From Enoplolaimus lenunculus (lineage: Eukaryota; Nematoda; Enoplea; Enoplida; Thoracostomopsidae): a DNA stretch of 64,000 nucleotides. The position numbers and the translations under genes are program-made. The DNA is taken from contig JASANG010000244.1 of the NCBI GenBank assembly GCA_030248215.1, positions 124,001 through 188,000 on the forward strand, written 5' to 3'. The notes under the pieces were generated by a model. The model saw nothing but the letters and a program-made list of their open reading frames with translations. It was not told the origin of the DNA and ran no database searches. Each line of letters begins with the position of its first letter. The first letter of the stretch is position 1. Of this stretch, positions 54,696-64,000 are shown piece after piece.

Positions 54696-55093
54696 AGCGG
54701 AACTGGATTATACCGGAATCGGAACAGCAAATTTATACCGGAATCGGAACTACAAATTTGTCACTATACGGATACGGATATTTTGTATTAAGAAGTATAA
54801 TATGATTTAGGTTGTCTGTTGGCTGGTAACAATTCTCGAAAACGTCGCATGAAGAAATCGACAATCAGTTTTTGGCTCTGTAAACCTAAACTACAATCGA
54901 ATATTGATAAATAAACTTATCGAAAACAATTTAATAAATAAATGATGCAGAATTTTTATGCAACATATCACTACAAGTACGCCTAGAATCAAAACGTGAC
55001 AGTTCCGATTTTGATTAATTGTGTAATCGGAATCGGAACTCGTTTTGAATCGGAAGTCTAATCGGAATCGAAATTCCGATTGCATCCTGTTTT
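54696..55093. mobile_element. hAT-like MITE, diverged
   Basis: Left terminus CAGGGTGCAAAGCGGAACTG; right terminus the inverse CCGATTGCATCCTG. The interior has TATACCGGAATCGGAAC and AATCGGAATCG motifs. No clear target duplication. Confidence 0.55.
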
Positions 55094-55128
55094 TGGATAC
55101 GTATTTACGCAATATGTTAGGTTTTTAT

Positions 55129-55516
55129 CAGGGTGCAACCGGAATTACAATTTACCGTAACCGGAACCGGAATTTGAAAATTTTACCGGAACCGGAAACG
55201 GAAAGTGAAAAATGCATTTCACCAAAAATTTCATTTTATTCTTGTTTTTTGCTCTATTATTTGTGAAATAACCTTAGTCGAACATAGGTATTTGTTGTAT
55301 TTTAGATTTTCGTCGTCGACTGAAGTGAAATCCACCATCATTGGCTTATATTTGGAGTACAAGTTGCTTTCAAAAGAGATTCTTAAAAATTAGCAAAGTT
55401 AAGAAAACGGCCCAATTATAACACCGGAATTTTTAAATTCGGTAAAAATTTACCGGAACCGGAACCGGAAGGTGAAAAAATGCCGGAACCGGAACCGGAA
55501 TTCCGGTTGCACCCTG
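55129..55516. mobile_element. hAT-like MITE with perfect 8-bp target duplication
   Basis: Ends CAGGGTGCAACCGGAATT and AATTCCGGTTGCACCCTG. GTTTTTAT directly on both sides (55121-55128 and 55517-55524). CAGGG ends with an 8-bp duplication are typical of the hAT superfamily. The interior is rich in CCGGAACCGGAA. Confidence 0.88.
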
Positions 55517-55639
55517 GTTTTTATAGATGGCATAGCTCAAGTTTTTGTGCGAACATATCAGCAAAATTGTCAGCTTCGAAAGTTGATAAACCCGTTATTG
55601 AGATAAAACATGCTAACGAGTTTGTGTCATATTATTTTG

Positions 55640-55958
55640 CATTGTGTACTAACGATCTGCACGACCCCTGTTTGAAGTTTTGCCCATAGTTAATGACCAC
55701 GCCGGGAATCGAACCTCGGCCCTCTTGCGCTCGACCCAAACATGTTACCGCTACACTACGCGGTCATTGCAACAACTTCTTATACCGGTATATGTGCACA
55801 GGCATGGCAACATTTGCTTTACACACAGTTACGTGCACATATACCGACATCCCTCTTTTTTTACAGGCGGCCGTCCCGGACCGCGAATCCAACTACCCGA
55901 ATTCATGGGCTTGCTGTTTGCAGTGCCCATCTCGGTGGGACATCCATGTTGGTACTAA
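55640..55958. repeat. tRNA-Arg-like repeat unit, copy 1 of a tandem pair
   Basis: Minus-strand 72-nt tRNA-like segment at 55694-55765: acceptor GACCGCG pairs with CGTGGTC over seven base pairs, then GTGTAGCGGTAACAT (D arm), TCGAGC in the anticodon loop, GGTTCGATTCC (T loop). The T stem has mismatches. The acceptor is the same as that of eukaryotic tRNA-Arg(TCG). Shared flanks (CACGACCCCTGTTTGAAG, CCGGTATATGTGCACAGGCA) extend the duplicated unit. Confidence 0.65.
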
Positions 55959-56170
55959 CGGTCCGCACGACCCCTGTTTGAAGTTTTGTCCATAGTTAAT
56001 GACCACGCCGGGAATCGAACCTCGGCCCTCTTGCGCTCGAGCCAAGCATGCAACCACTACACTACGCGGTCATTGCAACAACTTGTTATACCGGTATATG
56101 TGCACAGGCATGGCAACATTTGCTTTACACACACTTACGTGCACATATACCGACATGCCAGTGGTTCTGA
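55959..56170. repeat. tRNA-Arg-like repeat unit, copy 2 of a tandem pair
   Basis: Same flanks as copy 1 and a minus-strand tRNA-like segment at about 56000-56071 with GACCGCG/CGTGGTC acceptor and CTCGAGC in the anticodon loop. Head-to-tail, about 306 bp after copy 1. Confidence 0.65.
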
Positions 56171-57267
56171 ATCGATCAGAATGCAACTTTGCATTGTATG
56201 TGTTCGTATTACATTAAAACAAGCTGAAGTGCGTATTGGCAGCATTTTAGAATCGATCAAAATCTAAACCACGCCGTTTTCAGATCTGTCGAAAATCCCC
56301 GGTTTTAATTAGTGCAGACCTTACATTACACCACAAGGTTTTAACCTATTGCTAAAATATCTGCCGGACTAGTACTAGCTTAGTATATTACCATCACGTT
56401 GTGTCCCTGCTGTTACGATGGATAAAAAATCTTATACACAGGTGTTTTGAAAATCAGAACATAAAACAAACTAAATCGCATCGGGTTGACTTTTCACAAA
56501 AATCTTGCCGCACGTTTCCACCATGCCTTATACGGACGCTATATCTGGCAAAGCTCTCTTTAAATTTTCAAGCCCACCTCGGAAATATGCTAACAATTTA
56601 AATATTTAAAAATTGATTTTAAGCTATCTCAATTTTAAGGTAAAACAAAAAAGGCTAGATTCTAATGTATGTTTAAAAAAGGTACGATAAAATTAAGCAA
56701 TGTCCTTCGAAGTATAGGCCATAATTTAGGTATATTCTTCCAACTATTCTAACCAAATCACCAGTTTAAACAGTCATTATTGATAAAATTATTTATGTCC
56801 GCCATGCTGCGTATTTTATTTTATATTATTGTTGCACATTACACAAACATTTCGCAATTCAAAGCTTTAGCACCAGTTTAGCCACATAAATTACATTGCT
56901 AGAATGGAATGGCTGTTTTACTTGCGAAAAGCTGACGTAGAATGATCAAATGCGTTTAGCACCGATTAACAATTAGCTATAGGGTTTAAAACTAGAGACA
57001 TAGAAAATGTTGATTTTAGGACGTTTATAGCTTAGGAGGGGAGCCACAGATAAAAGTACTGATATGCATAAAAGTATTAAACTACCGATGGCAAAATTCC
57101 CTCTGGCGCACAGAATTGAAAAGTTCCAAATCCGAAGATTGCTAACTCCAGGGCCCATCGAGTGGCTGCTGCAACCTTGCCGCCAGGGTGGTCCCGAATT
57201 CACGATTTGGCCGATTCCGAATCTATTGCTAATTTGACAAAAAATTTAAATCCGCTAAAATCACATT

Positions 57268-57503
57268 GTAAGCATGTGAGACATGCTTGTCCTGGTGCGT
57301 ATGCAATAAATGCAATGCACATTGTGGTGTACGGTCGACACATATAGTCGACGAAAAATGTAGTTGGAGCGGCGGACTACGTGGCGCAGTGGTATAGTGC
57401 TCGCTTAAGGATCCATAGGCTGAGAGTTCGATCCCCGCTCTAGCCCGCTTTTCCAGCTGCTTAGTTAAAGGTCTGAAACCCTGGTTCCTACCTAGACTGA
57501 CAT
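57268..57503. repeat. Duplicated tRNA-like unit, copy 1
   Basis: The unit begins GTAAGCATGTGAGACATGCT, contains a plus-strand tRNA-like part (57372-57450: GTGGCGCAGTGGTATAGTGC, CGCTTAAGGATCC, GAGTTCGATCCCCG) followed by CCCGCTTTTCC, and ends CCTACCTAGACTGACA. Copy 2 starts 342 bp later. Confidence 0.7.
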
Positions 57504-57609
57504 GGTGGCTACGCCGTGAGCGCAATGGTAAACTGCCGCGCTATGAACACGGTATCCAGTCGAAAATAGGATGGACGGTCAAGGGACGACCTTGTTGAAA
57601 ATAAGGGCA

Positions 57610-57845
57610 TGTAAGCATGTGAGACATGCTTGTCCTGGTGCATATGCAATAAATGCATTGCACATTGTGGTGTACGGTCGACACATATAGTCGACGAAAA
57701 ATGCAGTTGGAGCGGCGGACTACGTGGCGCAGTGGTAGAGTGCTCGCTTAAGGATCCATAGGCTGAGAGTTCGATCCCCGCTTTAACCCGCTTTTCCAGC
57801 TGCTTAGTTAAAGGTCTGAAGTCCTGGTTCCTACCTAGACTGACA
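57610..57845. repeat. Duplicated tRNA-like unit, copy 2
   Basis: Nearly identical to copy 1, with tRNA-like part at 57714-57790. The roughly 106-bp spacer between copies has its own A-box-like GAGCGCAATGGTAAACTG. The T-rich stretch after the tRNA-like part could act as a pol III terminator. Confidence 0.7.
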
Positions 57846-58069
57846 CACATCATTTGGTCGGATAGTGATGAATGTTAAAGAATTAGCAGAAAACAGAATA
57901 AAGTATATTATTATTGGCACCGAAAACACTGTTATAGCACTGGTAACTTTGGATTCGGCTTTTCCACAACCGAATCCGAATCCTAATCCGAACCTCAAAT
58001 TTTTGCCGAATCCGAACCTTTGTTGCCACCCTGGCTCTACCACTGTGCTCAATGCATTTGCCTATATAC

Positions 58070-58482
58070 CAGAGTGCAACCGGAATTCACATTCCGATTA
58101 GAATTCCGTTTCAAAACGAGTTCCGATTCTGATTCCACAATCAATCGGAATCGGAATTTTGAAATTTTGATTTTAATCTTACTTGTTGTGATGCATTGCA
58201 TAAAAATTCTGTATTATTTATCTATTAAATTGCTTTCAATGATTTAACATAATGATTCATTGTAGTTTAGCTTTACAGAACCAAATATCATCGCCGATTT
58301 GTTCATGAGTCCTTTTCGAAAATTTTTACCAGCCAACCGACACCCTAAATAAACATTACATTTGTCAATACAAATTACCCGGCAGTCACAAAATTTCCAG
58401 TTCTGATTCCAGTTACAATTCCGATATAAATTTGCTGTTTCGATTCTGATTCGAGTGTAATCAAGTTCCGCTTTGAACCCTG
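58070..58482. mobile_element. hAT-like MITE, diverged
   Basis: Ends CAGAGTGCAACCGGAATTCA and TTCCGCTTTGAACCCTG; CGGAATCGGAA-rich inside. Closely related to the block at 53.8-54.2 kb. Confidence 0.55.
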
Positions 58483-58674
58483 ATAGATAATACAGACGTA
58501 CTAGCATGTCTCACATCCTGACAAGCAGCAGCGTTACTGACAATTTATTAAGTAGTGTATATCGGTATTTTGTCGTGTAATTTTTGAAGCCGCCGCGATT
58601 ATTTTTTACGCGCGAACTTTTGCTTCTGCAGCGTCAAACAATACTGTGTATATCAGTGACGCAGTGGTCTAAAC

Positions 58675-59236
58675 CACGGTGCGACCGGAATCCCGTTCCG
58701 CTTCCGACAGTTTTTCACCTTCCGGTTCCGGTAAATTTTAATGGAATTAAAAATACCGATATTATAATTTTATAGGTGAAAATTAAGATATTTCACTAAA
58801 AAATGACTATAAAAATTAAAAAGATATCATTCGTATAGTATATAAACCTTGACAATTGCCGAAAATAAACCATCGAAGGTAGACTACGCTTCCGTGCATT
58901 ACGTATGAAAATCTAAAATACAGCAGATAAAGTGAATAGATATCTCTAACTAGGGTTATTTCACCAATAATATTGCGCAAAAAGAAAATTAAAATGAATT
59001 TTTCGGTTACATGCATTTTTTGGTTCCACTTCCGTTTCGGCAATTTTTTCAAATTTCGGTTCCGGTAAATTTAAAATACAGCAGATAAAGTGAATAGATA
59101 TCTCTAACTAGGGTTATTTCACCAATAATATTGCGCAAATGAATTTTTCGGTTACATGCATTTTTTGGTTCCACTTCCGTTTCGGCAATTTTTTCAAATT
59201 TCGGTTCCGGTAAATTGTAATTCCGGTTGCACCCTT
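58675..59236. mobile_element. hAT-like MITE with internal duplication and 8-bp target duplication
   Basis: Begins CACGGTGCGACCGGAATCCC, ends GTAATTCCGGTTGCACCCTT. GTCTAAAC flanks both sides (58667-58674 and 59237-59244). Inside, TACAGCAGATAAAGTGAATA through TTCGGTTACATGCATTTTTT occurs twice in tandem (about 58917 and 59074 onward), making this copy longer than the 55-kb one. Confidence 0.85.
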
Positions 59237-59244
59237 GTCTAAAC

Positions 59245-59549
59245 CCTAGAAAATGATCGTAATATTCTAGCCTAATCAGCTTATCACATGATTTAAGCCA
59301 ATATTCTTGGATAGGAGTTAAAATGTATTCAAACTTATGAACACGCGTAATAAGACGAGCTCCTTTTTCCTTAACCAAATTGCGGAACACATGTATGCCG
59401 TGAACGTTTTTTTCTAAATAAGTTAAAGCTATATCCCTGACAGATTTTGAAATCCCGTCACAACACTGGTTGTTTGCACAATCTCTGGCTATTTTTAATC
59501 CGGATTTGTTCGCCAAACTGTGTGCAAGCCCATTTTGTGACGTCGCTAC
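59245..59549 (-). CDS. Orphan coding exon, family unrecognised, cut by a hAT-like element
   Basis: An open segment with protein-like composition begins right after an acceptor-like ATAGATAG at 59550-59551: VATSQNGLAHSLANKSGLK, ARDCANNQCCDGISKSVRD, LTYLEKNVHGIHVFRNLVKE, KGARLITRVHKFEYILTP, EYWLKSCDKLIRLEYYDHF. It is rich in helix-forming residues with three cysteines, and lacks the low-complexity look of the repeat ORFs around it. The frame runs on into the inverted terminus of a hAT-like MITE whose 8-bp target duplication is at 59237-59244, so the exon end is either lost or just before the insertion. No neighbouring exon was found, so it may be a pseudogene fragment. Confidence 0.35.
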
Positions 59550-60291
59550 CTATCTATAATACACTTTATTAGTGGCAGTCATTGTTGCCAAGTGGATTTG
59601 GAAAGTCGTTGCTTTTATCAAGTGTAATGATCGTTTGAAGATTACTGTTCGCCCGCTATTCGTGGGGCCGGAGCATGAAAAATGAAACGATGGAGCGAAG
59701 GACGACATATTAATCAGCCTCAATCTGTGCCAGCAGCCGCGGCATTAAATGCAGATTCAACTGTGAAACGTTTATATAGGTTAGATTCTGGGTTTCAACA
59801 GGGATTTTGACATTTTGTCTGAACAGGAACAGGAGCCGGAGTGTAATTTTCGTTTAACGTTTTAGTGAGCGCGACTAGAACATTTTTTAAAGTTCAAATT
59901 ATTTGGCATATGGTCACAACACAGTAACAATTCCGGTTTCTGCTTGCTGTAGTGCCGGAACAGAAACAGGAATCGATTTTTACATGAACTCCAGCCGGAA
60001 CAGGAATTCCGGTTGAACCATGGTTAGCTTAGCACAATAGTAAACTCATGCAATTGGTGCGTAAACCCTAACAACCATAAAAGATTATATAATATAATTT
60101 TGTGATAACGGTTTATTTCAATGAATTTTTTCAAACATAAAAATCGGCAATTTTTGAAGTGTCGATGGCGATACTCTTGAAAAGTGCCAATTATTATGGA
60201 TGCCGAGTTATCGGCACATCGCTAATATCAATACGGATCCTTACTTTCAAAAATATACAATGCCAATTCCAATTTTAGTACTTATAGCCAT

Positions 60292-60621
60292 AGTGCAACC
60301 GGAATTCCAGTTCCGGTAATTTTTGACCTTCTCGTTCCGGTTAATTTTTACCGGAATTAAAAATTTCGGTATTAAATTTTTGTGGGTACAAAATTAAGAT
60401 ATTTTACTAAAAATGACGATAAAAATGAAGTCGGTTTGATTCGTATAAAACACAGCAGATAAAGTGAATACCTATCTCTCATTAATGGTTATTTCACCAG
60501 TAATATCGCAAAAAAATTACATTGAATTTTTCGGTGGCATGTATTTTTCATTTTCCTATACCGTTTCCGGTAATTTTTTTCAAATTACGGTTCCGGTAAA
60601 TTGTAATTCCGGTTGCACCCT
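60292..60621. mobile_element. hAT-like MITE
   Basis: Begins CATAGTGCAACCGGAATTCC, ends GTAATTCCGGTTGCACCCTG. TACTTATAGC lies immediately left and again a few bases right of the element. The inside repeats the CAGCAGATAAAGTGAATA and TTCGGTGGCATG blocks of the 58.7-kb copy. Confidence 0.75.
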
Positions 60622-60749
60622 GGGCCTACTTATAGCGCGGCGAGGAAAAACACCGGTCGATTTTCGGGTATTTTGGGAACGATCAATTTTTATAAGTTAC
60701 GCTAAATTGAAAAGAAAAATTCCCTATCTTTACATTTTGTTGTCCGGAC

Positions 60750-62620
60750 AATTTTAGACACCAATTTGCAAGGTTTTAATCGTTGGTTTTGGATGTTTGT
60801 AAACAATTTATTCAGATTCCTCGCACTCAAATACCCTTCAGTAACCCTAATAATTTGAGAAATAATTTAAAAGGCCATTACTTAGGCTTATTAATTAAGC
60901 AAATATGCAAATTGGCTACTAGCTAACTATTTGATAATCGGTTTTGAAGGTTTGTAGACAATTTATTCAGATTCCTCGCACTTAAAAATCCATTATTGCT
61001 GAAATTAGATTGTGTGTAACCCTAATAATTAGTGAAATATTGCAAAAACGCCTAATTTAAGCGTATCAATTATGCTCGTATGCAAATTATCTACTAGCTA
61101 ACTATTCAATTATCGGTTTTAGATGTTTGTAAATAATTTATTCAGATTCCTCGCACCCAAAAACGTTCAGTAAACCCTAATAAGTATTAAAATAATTTAC
61201 AAAGTCCTAATTTTGTCTTGTTAATTAAGCTAACATGCAAAATAGCTATTAGCTAGTTATTCAATTATCGGTTTTGGAGGTTTGTAAACAATATAATGGT
61301 GAAATTAGATTGCTTGTAACTGTAATAATTTGTGAAAAATGTAGAAAGTCCTAATTTAGGCTTAATTAATTATGCAAATGATACTGTTGAACCAAATATC
61401 GAGCTATATTTGAAAATTTCTGCGGCTAACATCTCTGAGCGCTGTGAAATAGGACTTTAAGTTTACATATTGGTATTCGTTTAAAGGTAAAACTTAAAGT
61501 TTTCCATTATAGTCACATGTTTTTCAGCGTTGAAACCCGAATGAAATATGGTTAGAATTGGAATTTTAATTCAATTTTTTGAGTTTTGATACTCATTGAT
61601 CGAAGCGAAAGTCGAGCGAAGCTCGGAGTTTCGCAAAGCGTTTTTAAGCCGTTTATTAGGTACATGCTAATTTGCATAATTGGTTAAGTATAAATTAGGA
61701 CTTTTTACGTGTATCACTAATTATTAGAGTTACAAACATACTAATTTTAGCACCGAAGGGTTTCTGGGTACAAGAAATCAAGATAAAATGTTTAGAAACC
61801 TCCATAACCGACAATTGAATAGTTAGGTAATAGCTATTTTGCACATTAGCTTAATTAGTTAAGCCAAAATTAGTACTTTTCGAATAATTTCACTAATTAT
61901 TAGGGTTACAAGCAGTGAATTTCAGTACGAAAGTGTTTTCGGGTGCGAGAAACCACAATAAGTTGTTTACAAACCTCCAAAACCGAAATTGAATAGTTAG
62001 CTAGTAGCCAATTTTCATATTAGCATGATTAATAAGCCTTAATTAGGAGTTTTTAAACTATATCACTGATTATTAGGGTTACTGAAGGGTTTTTGGGTGT
62101 GAGCAATCTTAATAAATTGTTTATAAACCTTCAAGCCGATAATTAAATAGTTAACTGATAGCTAATTTGCATATTAGCTTAATTGATAAGCCTAAATTAA
62201 TACCGAATGATTTCACTGATTATACACACCTTTTACCGTTCATGTTGATAGTTTCCTATATATGCCCAAACGTGGCACCGGTGAGAACCCGTTCCGGAAC
62301 ACTCTAGTGCATAGTGAGCTAATAACTAACTTTGCATGTTCGCTTAACTGATAAGCCTCAATTAGGACTTTTTAAATTATTACTCTAATTATTAGGATTA
62401 CTGAAAGGTTTCAGGATGCAAAATGTATTGTTTATTAGCCTCCAAAACCGGTAATTGAATAGTTAGGTAATAGCTAATTTGCACATTAGATTAATTAGTT
62501 TAGCCTAAGTTAGGTCTGTGCGAGAAATCAGAACAAATTGGTTATAACCCTTCAAACCCGATCAATGAATAGTTAGCTAATAACTTAGTTGCATATTAGA
62601 TTAATTGGAAAGTAAGGGGG
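60750..62620. repeat. Satellite array of about 155-170-bp units in two opposed arms
   Basis: Forward arm (about 60750-61390) repeats AACTATTCAATTATCGGTTT at 150-170-bp spacing. A central spacer (about 61390-61640) includes GTCGAGCGAAGCTCGGAG. The reverse arm (about 61640-62620) repeats the inverse, CCGATAATTGAATAGTTAGC, with CTAATTTGCATATTAGCTTA and CTAATTATTAGGGTTACT. Units are diverged. A related single unit lies at 19.7-19.95 kb. It abuts SMG5. Confidence 0.75.
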
Positions 62621-62621
62621 T

Positions 62622-62894
62622 GAAACTATCCGTTTCTGCTATATAAGTTTGGAATGTTTAACTAGACTGCTTGAAAAGTATGTATGTCTGAGCTTGGCTC
62701 AATGCATGTAGTTCTACTGCGACTGGTTTATTACTTGTTACGGAGCATCTAGACGCCTGAAAATTAAAAATCCGGAAAAAACGAAATGGGTTGTATTTTC
62801 TTCTGTTGGTTTTTCCCTTCGAGACTTTTGTCGCAATTTCTCAACCGGACTACAGCATAATTTGTTGCGTTGATTATGGATTGTTATATTGCAG
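62622..62894. other. SMG5: Flank or 5' intron of SMG5
   Basis: Short single-copy stretch before the first recognised SMG5 exon. The bases before the acceptor ATATTGCAG are AT-rich. The open frame running through the acceptor is treated as intron. No first exon is found, so it may lie within or beyond the satellite. Confidence 0.4.
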
Positions 62895-63760
62895 GACGTG
62901 TTTGGATGCTGTACGAAAATTAGATCAATTCACGAAAGAGCATCAGGGACCAAAAATTCTATTTCTTCCTGAAGTGATTGCTGTTCGTAAACGGTAAGTG
63001 TCGTTTGTTTATCAGGTTTGCACAATCAGTTTTGAGTATTTAGTACTTTTTCTTTGTTTATTAGATTATTAACATCAATATACGTAATATATACATCATG
63101 TGTTCTTATTAGCAAAACCCGTTTTGTTTTGTATATTATTTGACGACGACAGTTTTTGTGCAGAAATGTTGTCCGGCTTGCCATTACAATGTAAGTACAC
63201 ATATACGAAAGATTACCACACTAATTTATAAGCTTTTTTATTTTTGTAGCTAAATTTACTAAATTTTTAGTCTACGCGATGCTGCAGAGCGTTTAATGTT
63301 CTATAATCCAGCGGAATATGGGAAGAAAGCTGAGGAGATTACGTGGCGCAAATGCTATTACGAACCAATTCAGGCATGCAAACAACACAAAAAGGCATGT
63401 ACTATGTCTTTATATTAATTTTGATTTAATTTTGTTTTCCACGTGTGGTAGCCGAATTAAAGTACATAATGCTTTGTTAATTCATTTCAGCGATTCTTGG
63501 CGACATCATGTGTTTTTCCGTTTGGAAATAAGTTCTATGTACACGTAGGAATTTACTGTCTTTTCACCGCAAAACTATCTTTTTAGCATTTTAGGTTTTG
63601 TCTGCTAATGACCACGCGTCACTTTATCAGCTGATCAGCTCTGGGGTTGGCTATTACCAGTATTTGGTATTAAAACTACAAATGGAGTCGGGTACAGACG
63701 ATTTGAAAGAACTCATCGGATGCATTAGCTATAGTTGGATGCCTCGGCCATTTGCAAGAG
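62895..63760 (+). CDS. SMG5: SMG5 nonsense-mediated decay factor, N-terminal exons, partial
   Basis: SMG5 is a 14-3-3-like adaptor that with SMG7 binds phosphorylated UPF1 and recruits phosphatase and decay factors. Exons seen: 62895-62993, 63271-63394, 63595-63760; the gene runs off the right edge after a G-GTACGT donor. Visible: TCLDAVRKLDQFTK; FLPEVIAVRKR; LRDAAERLMFYNPAEYGKKA; EEITWRKCYYEPIQACKQHK; HASLYQLISSGVGYYQYLVL; LKELIGCISYSW. These match human SMG5 collinearly: AVHRLD, KLMFLHPVDYGRKAEELLWRKVYYE and VAGIGFYQHLLLYIQ. The first coding exon, which must end with two bases of a split codon, was not found to the left. The intron after 63394 appears to use a GC donor (AAG, then GCATGT), keeping phase 0. 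No paralogous SMG6/7 features are visible. Confidence 0.9.
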
Positions 63761-64000
63761 GTACGTTTGGGTAGAACATACATAAGGAAAGCATGTTATC
63801 CTTCGCTCAACTTCAACTGCTTGCCGAATAATGGTTTAATGTATATTGTAATTGACTTTCAAGTCAATGATTTTCACCAATATGTAACGAATTGGTTACA
63901 AAATTGTCATTCAGCAGGTTTACAACTGCATACTATCGAAATTTAATTATGCGCAAACTTTCTGCGATCCGGAATTTTAAACAACAGGTTGAATTTCACG

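Noticed and set aside
55694-55765. Functional tRNA-Arg gene
   Set aside because: The acceptor stem is perfect but the T stem has mismatches and the unit lies in a duplicated repeat; treated as tRNA-derived.

Overview
The window is eukaryotic and almost certainly metazoan nuclear DNA. Coding sequence is split into short exons with GT-AG (once GC-AG) introns, there is no operon or Shine-Dalgarno layout, and most of the AT-rich sequence is dispersed repeat. Four genes could be rebuilt exon by exon, with every splice phase closing: a tau-tubulin-kinase-like CK1-family kinase (minus, about 22.3-27.8 kb), selenoprotein K (plus, 32.4-34.2 kb, with an in-frame UGA), a YLPM1/ZAP3-type SR/proline-rich P-loop protein (minus, 40.4-52.5 kb) and the 5' part of an SMG5 nonsense-mediated-decay factor (plus, from 62.9 kb to beyond the window). 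A fifth, unrecognised gene for a small one-pass membrane protein lies at 37.5-38.9 kb on the minus strand. Weaker single-exon candidates lie at 4.8, 29.9, 35.5-35.9 and 59.2-59.5 kb.

The organism is probably an invertebrate. Short runs of the hexamer TTAGGC (the nematode telomere unit) and the small TTBK-type kinase point to a nematode or a near relative. An intact Sec-containing SELENOK is not what Caenorhabditis has, so a basal (enoplean) nematode or another protostome is possible. This is inference; the sequence does not fix the phylum.

Layout. 1-22 kb: no recognisable gene; small inverted-repeat transposons (MITEs) of several families, including elements with TTAGGC-like cores, elements ending in GGCCCGTAGCC, and piggyBac-like elements that carry tRNA-like promoters. 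22-28 kb: the kinase gene, its introns holding several of the same MITEs. 28-32 kb: repeats, a TA-rich microsatellite, a 9-bp minisatellite and duplicated tRNA-like units. 32-35 kb: SELENOK and its 3' region, with a candidate SECIS hairpin just before a poly(A) signal. 35-40 kb: the small membrane protein gene plus repeats. 40-52.5 kb: YLPM1. 52.5-62.9 kb: a dense block of hAT-like MITEs with 8-bp target duplications, tRNA-derived duplicated units, an orphan exon cut by a hAT-like element, and a satellite array arranged as two opposed arms. 62.9-64 kb: SMG5.

The genes do not form a pathway. SELENOK acts at the ER membrane, YLPM1 in nuclear RNA/PP1 biology, SMG5 in mRNA decay, and the kinase in cytoskeletal or protein phosphorylation. 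SMG5 and SELENOK share a loose link, because UGA-Sec mRNAs are potential nonsense-mediated-decay substrates.
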